Assembly: GCA_025201805.1 (NCBI GenBank)
Contig: MU619406.1
Coordinates: 14,860-40,683 of the forward strand
DNA: 25,824 nt
Source: Parasitella parasitica
Taxonomy: Eukaryota; Mucoromycota; Mucoromycetes; Mucorales; Mucoraceae
Direction: 5' to 3'
Position numbers and translations under genes: made by a program. Below the pieces are notes generated by a model. The model was not told the DNA's origin, ran no database searches, and saw only the letters and a program-made list of their open reading frames with translations. Shown one piece after another: positions 24,678 through 25,824 of the stretch. Position 1 is the first letter of the stretch. Every line of letters begins with the position of its first letter.

Positions 24678-24686
24678 GAAGAAAAG
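24678..24686 (+). repeat. Target-site duplication, 3' copy
   Basis: gaagaaaag follows the poly-A tail directly and continues into gaagatctcttg, which extends the open frame of the host gene. Confidence 0.8.
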
Positions 24687-25542
24687 GAAGATCTCTTGTT
24701 TGGTAGGTAAAAATAAATGTGAGAAACGAAATCGTTGCTAAAAACGATAAAATATAGACAATGACGCGCAAATTGTAGAATTTATAAACTATGTATATCG
24801 ACCGAAAATGGAATCTTCGTCAAACTCTCCATACAAGTTAAACAATGTATATGATAAAGAAATTCTAGGAGTTGTTTGGACTTTCACTAAAAAATTTGAC
24901 AAGACTACATCTTTGGCACTCACTCAATGGTTGAACAAGCAAAATGTTGATTTTCTATCAGATGAGCCAGAACGTAAAGTTGTAAAAGGAAACACAAAAA
25001 ACAAAAAGTTAAGAAGACGTCATCTAAATGTATTGGATAACGGATGTTATGGTAAAGCTCGTAAATGGTATTGCAAGATAAACAAAATAAATTAACTCCA
25101 GTTTTGTAGTTGATCTTGCAAAAAATATTATAAATGTTATACCAAAACATCACGCCTATGTAAACCAGTTAAAAAACGATGGATACCATATTATTGGATA
25201 TTACAGAAAGTCGAGAACACCAAGTGATAATCGAGCAGCTTTATTACAGAGAATGGTGGATATAATACGACAAAGATCACTTGTAGAAAAAGTTTACGTA
25301 TCAACTCACAGCAACGCAAAAGAAGGTTTTCATAAACGAGATTTGGATGATCAAAATACTTTAATAGCAGAATTAGATCAAGTTGATGGAGGTACTCAAG
25401 GTAAAAAAACTAGATAACAACATGGCTGATCAAATTATAAAAAAGAAATTTTTCTTTAGACTTCTTAGCTTATATTCATTACGCAGGGTTCACTACCAAT
25501 ATGAGTGATTTAAAAATTATTATAAGGCAAGTAAGCAAATGA

Positions 25543-25645
25543 TTAGAAATCTGAAATAAAAACTGAACAAATATTCTTGTAGTGAATATCCCAATATGCA
25601 AAAAATGATCATTGACTTATATTTCTACGAAAATCAATTCTAAAT
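25543..25645. other. 3' flank of the interrupted gene
   Basis: AT-rich sequence between the last stop codon and the right-end repeat. A gtaagc at 25531 could act as a splice donor, with an acceptor ending at 25582. That would replace the last codons by an immediate TGA and make little difference to the protein. Confidence 0.4.
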
Positions 25646-25775
25646 ACAGTTGACGAAACTAGGTTGGGCCAATGAAAATAAATTTTGGTCATTTCCAAAT
25701 TGAGTTGGGACACGATTACAAAAATGGGTGAAAATGGGACATGAGTACGAACATGGAGACAATGTTAGTATCTTT
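25646..25775. repeat. Right-end copy of the dispersed inverted repeat
   Basis: 25646-25668 (acagttgacgaaactagg...) is the exact 23-bp reverse complement of 494-516. About 50 bp later come units of the form TGGGACAyGAxTAC (25713 onward, again near 25737), matching the left 19-bp array in reverse. The copy here is more diverged and has an insertion after the 23-bp core. Confidence 0.78.
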
Positions 25776-25824
25776 CAGAAGAATCAGAATTGTTACAGCT
25801 TCTTACCTGCAATATCTTTAAGTT

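Larger units (their letters stand above)
21770..25542 (+). pseudogene. Host gene with GYYRKS motif, split by a LINE insertion
   Basis: The 5' part 21770-21982 (MNTISREEACCIFYC...YKSKEEK) and the 3' part from 24687 are in the same frame once the LINE and one copy of the duplicated gaagaaaag are removed. Proposed exons: 21770-21982 joined to 24687-24702, then 24758-25051, 25110-25400, 25460-25542. The intron phases agree, giving about 298 aa. The second exon opens NDAQIVEFINYVYRPK and includes KEILGVVWTFTKKF and a basic KNKKLRRRH segment. The third has VDLAKNIINVIPKHHAY, IIGYYRKSRTPSDNRAALLQ and VEKVYVSTHSNAKEGF; the last has YAGFTTNMSDLKIII. I associate G-Y-x-R-K-S proteins with Mucorales but cannot name a function. 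The C-terminal half resembles serine recombinase catalytic domains in motif order. A shorter protein could start at Met 24808 (205 aa), so residual expression of the C-terminal half is possible. Confidence 0.72.

Noticed and set aside
24808-25095. Stand-alone 95-codon protein starting at Met 24808
   Set aside because: The in-frame sequence upstream (NDAQIVEFINYVYRPK) is coding-like and spliced to the earlier exon, and the apparent stop lies in a well-formed intron (25052-25109); a short protein from this Met remains possible only as a post-insertion product.

Overview
The window reads as nuclear DNA of an early-diverging fungus, most likely Mucoromycota/Mucorales. This is an inference from compact AT-rich genes with many 49-76 nt GT..AG introns and CTAAC/CTAAT-like branch sites, glutamine-rich chromatin proteins, a multi-repeat Myb protein, a dysbindin/BLOC-1-like subunit, a Tc1/mariner element, a LINE, and a gene with a G-Y-x-R-K-S motif that I associate with Mucorales. 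No prokaryotic organisation is visible.

Layout. 1-667: non-coding, with a 19-bp tandem array and a 23-bp motif that recurs inverted at the far end of the window. 668-2558 (+): 11-exon 6-phosphofructo-2-kinase whose phosphatase half has lost its catalytic His. 2617-4677 (-): single-exon protein with ten Myb/SANT repeats, convergent with the kinase. 4813-6082 (+): five or six exons, dysbindin-like BLOC-1 subunit. 6226-10042 (-): five-exon Eaf1/Vid21-like NuA4 subunit with HSA and SANT domains and polyQ and Q-A tracts. 11169-12469 (-): five-exon HAD-IIA phosphatase. 13313-16250 (-): nine-exon LtrA-family membrane protein. These six genes look intact and housekeeping-like; the last three are tandem on the minus strand.

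From 16251 onward the window is repeat-rich. 17537-19166 is a Tc1/mariner (DD34E) element with a broken transposase. 19167-21769 is non-coding with small palindromes, a GA microsatellite and a minisatellite. 21983-24677 is a 5'-truncated LINE with a premature stop and a poly-A tail. It is flanked by a target-site duplication and sits inside a host gene (21770-25542). Removing the LINE in silico restores one continuous frame of about 298 codons, whose C-terminal part resembles, distantly, the catalytic fold of serine recombinases. This interrupted gene is the most interesting item. The window ends with the inverted partner of the left-end repeat, which may simply mean that a contig broke at a dispersed repeat family.
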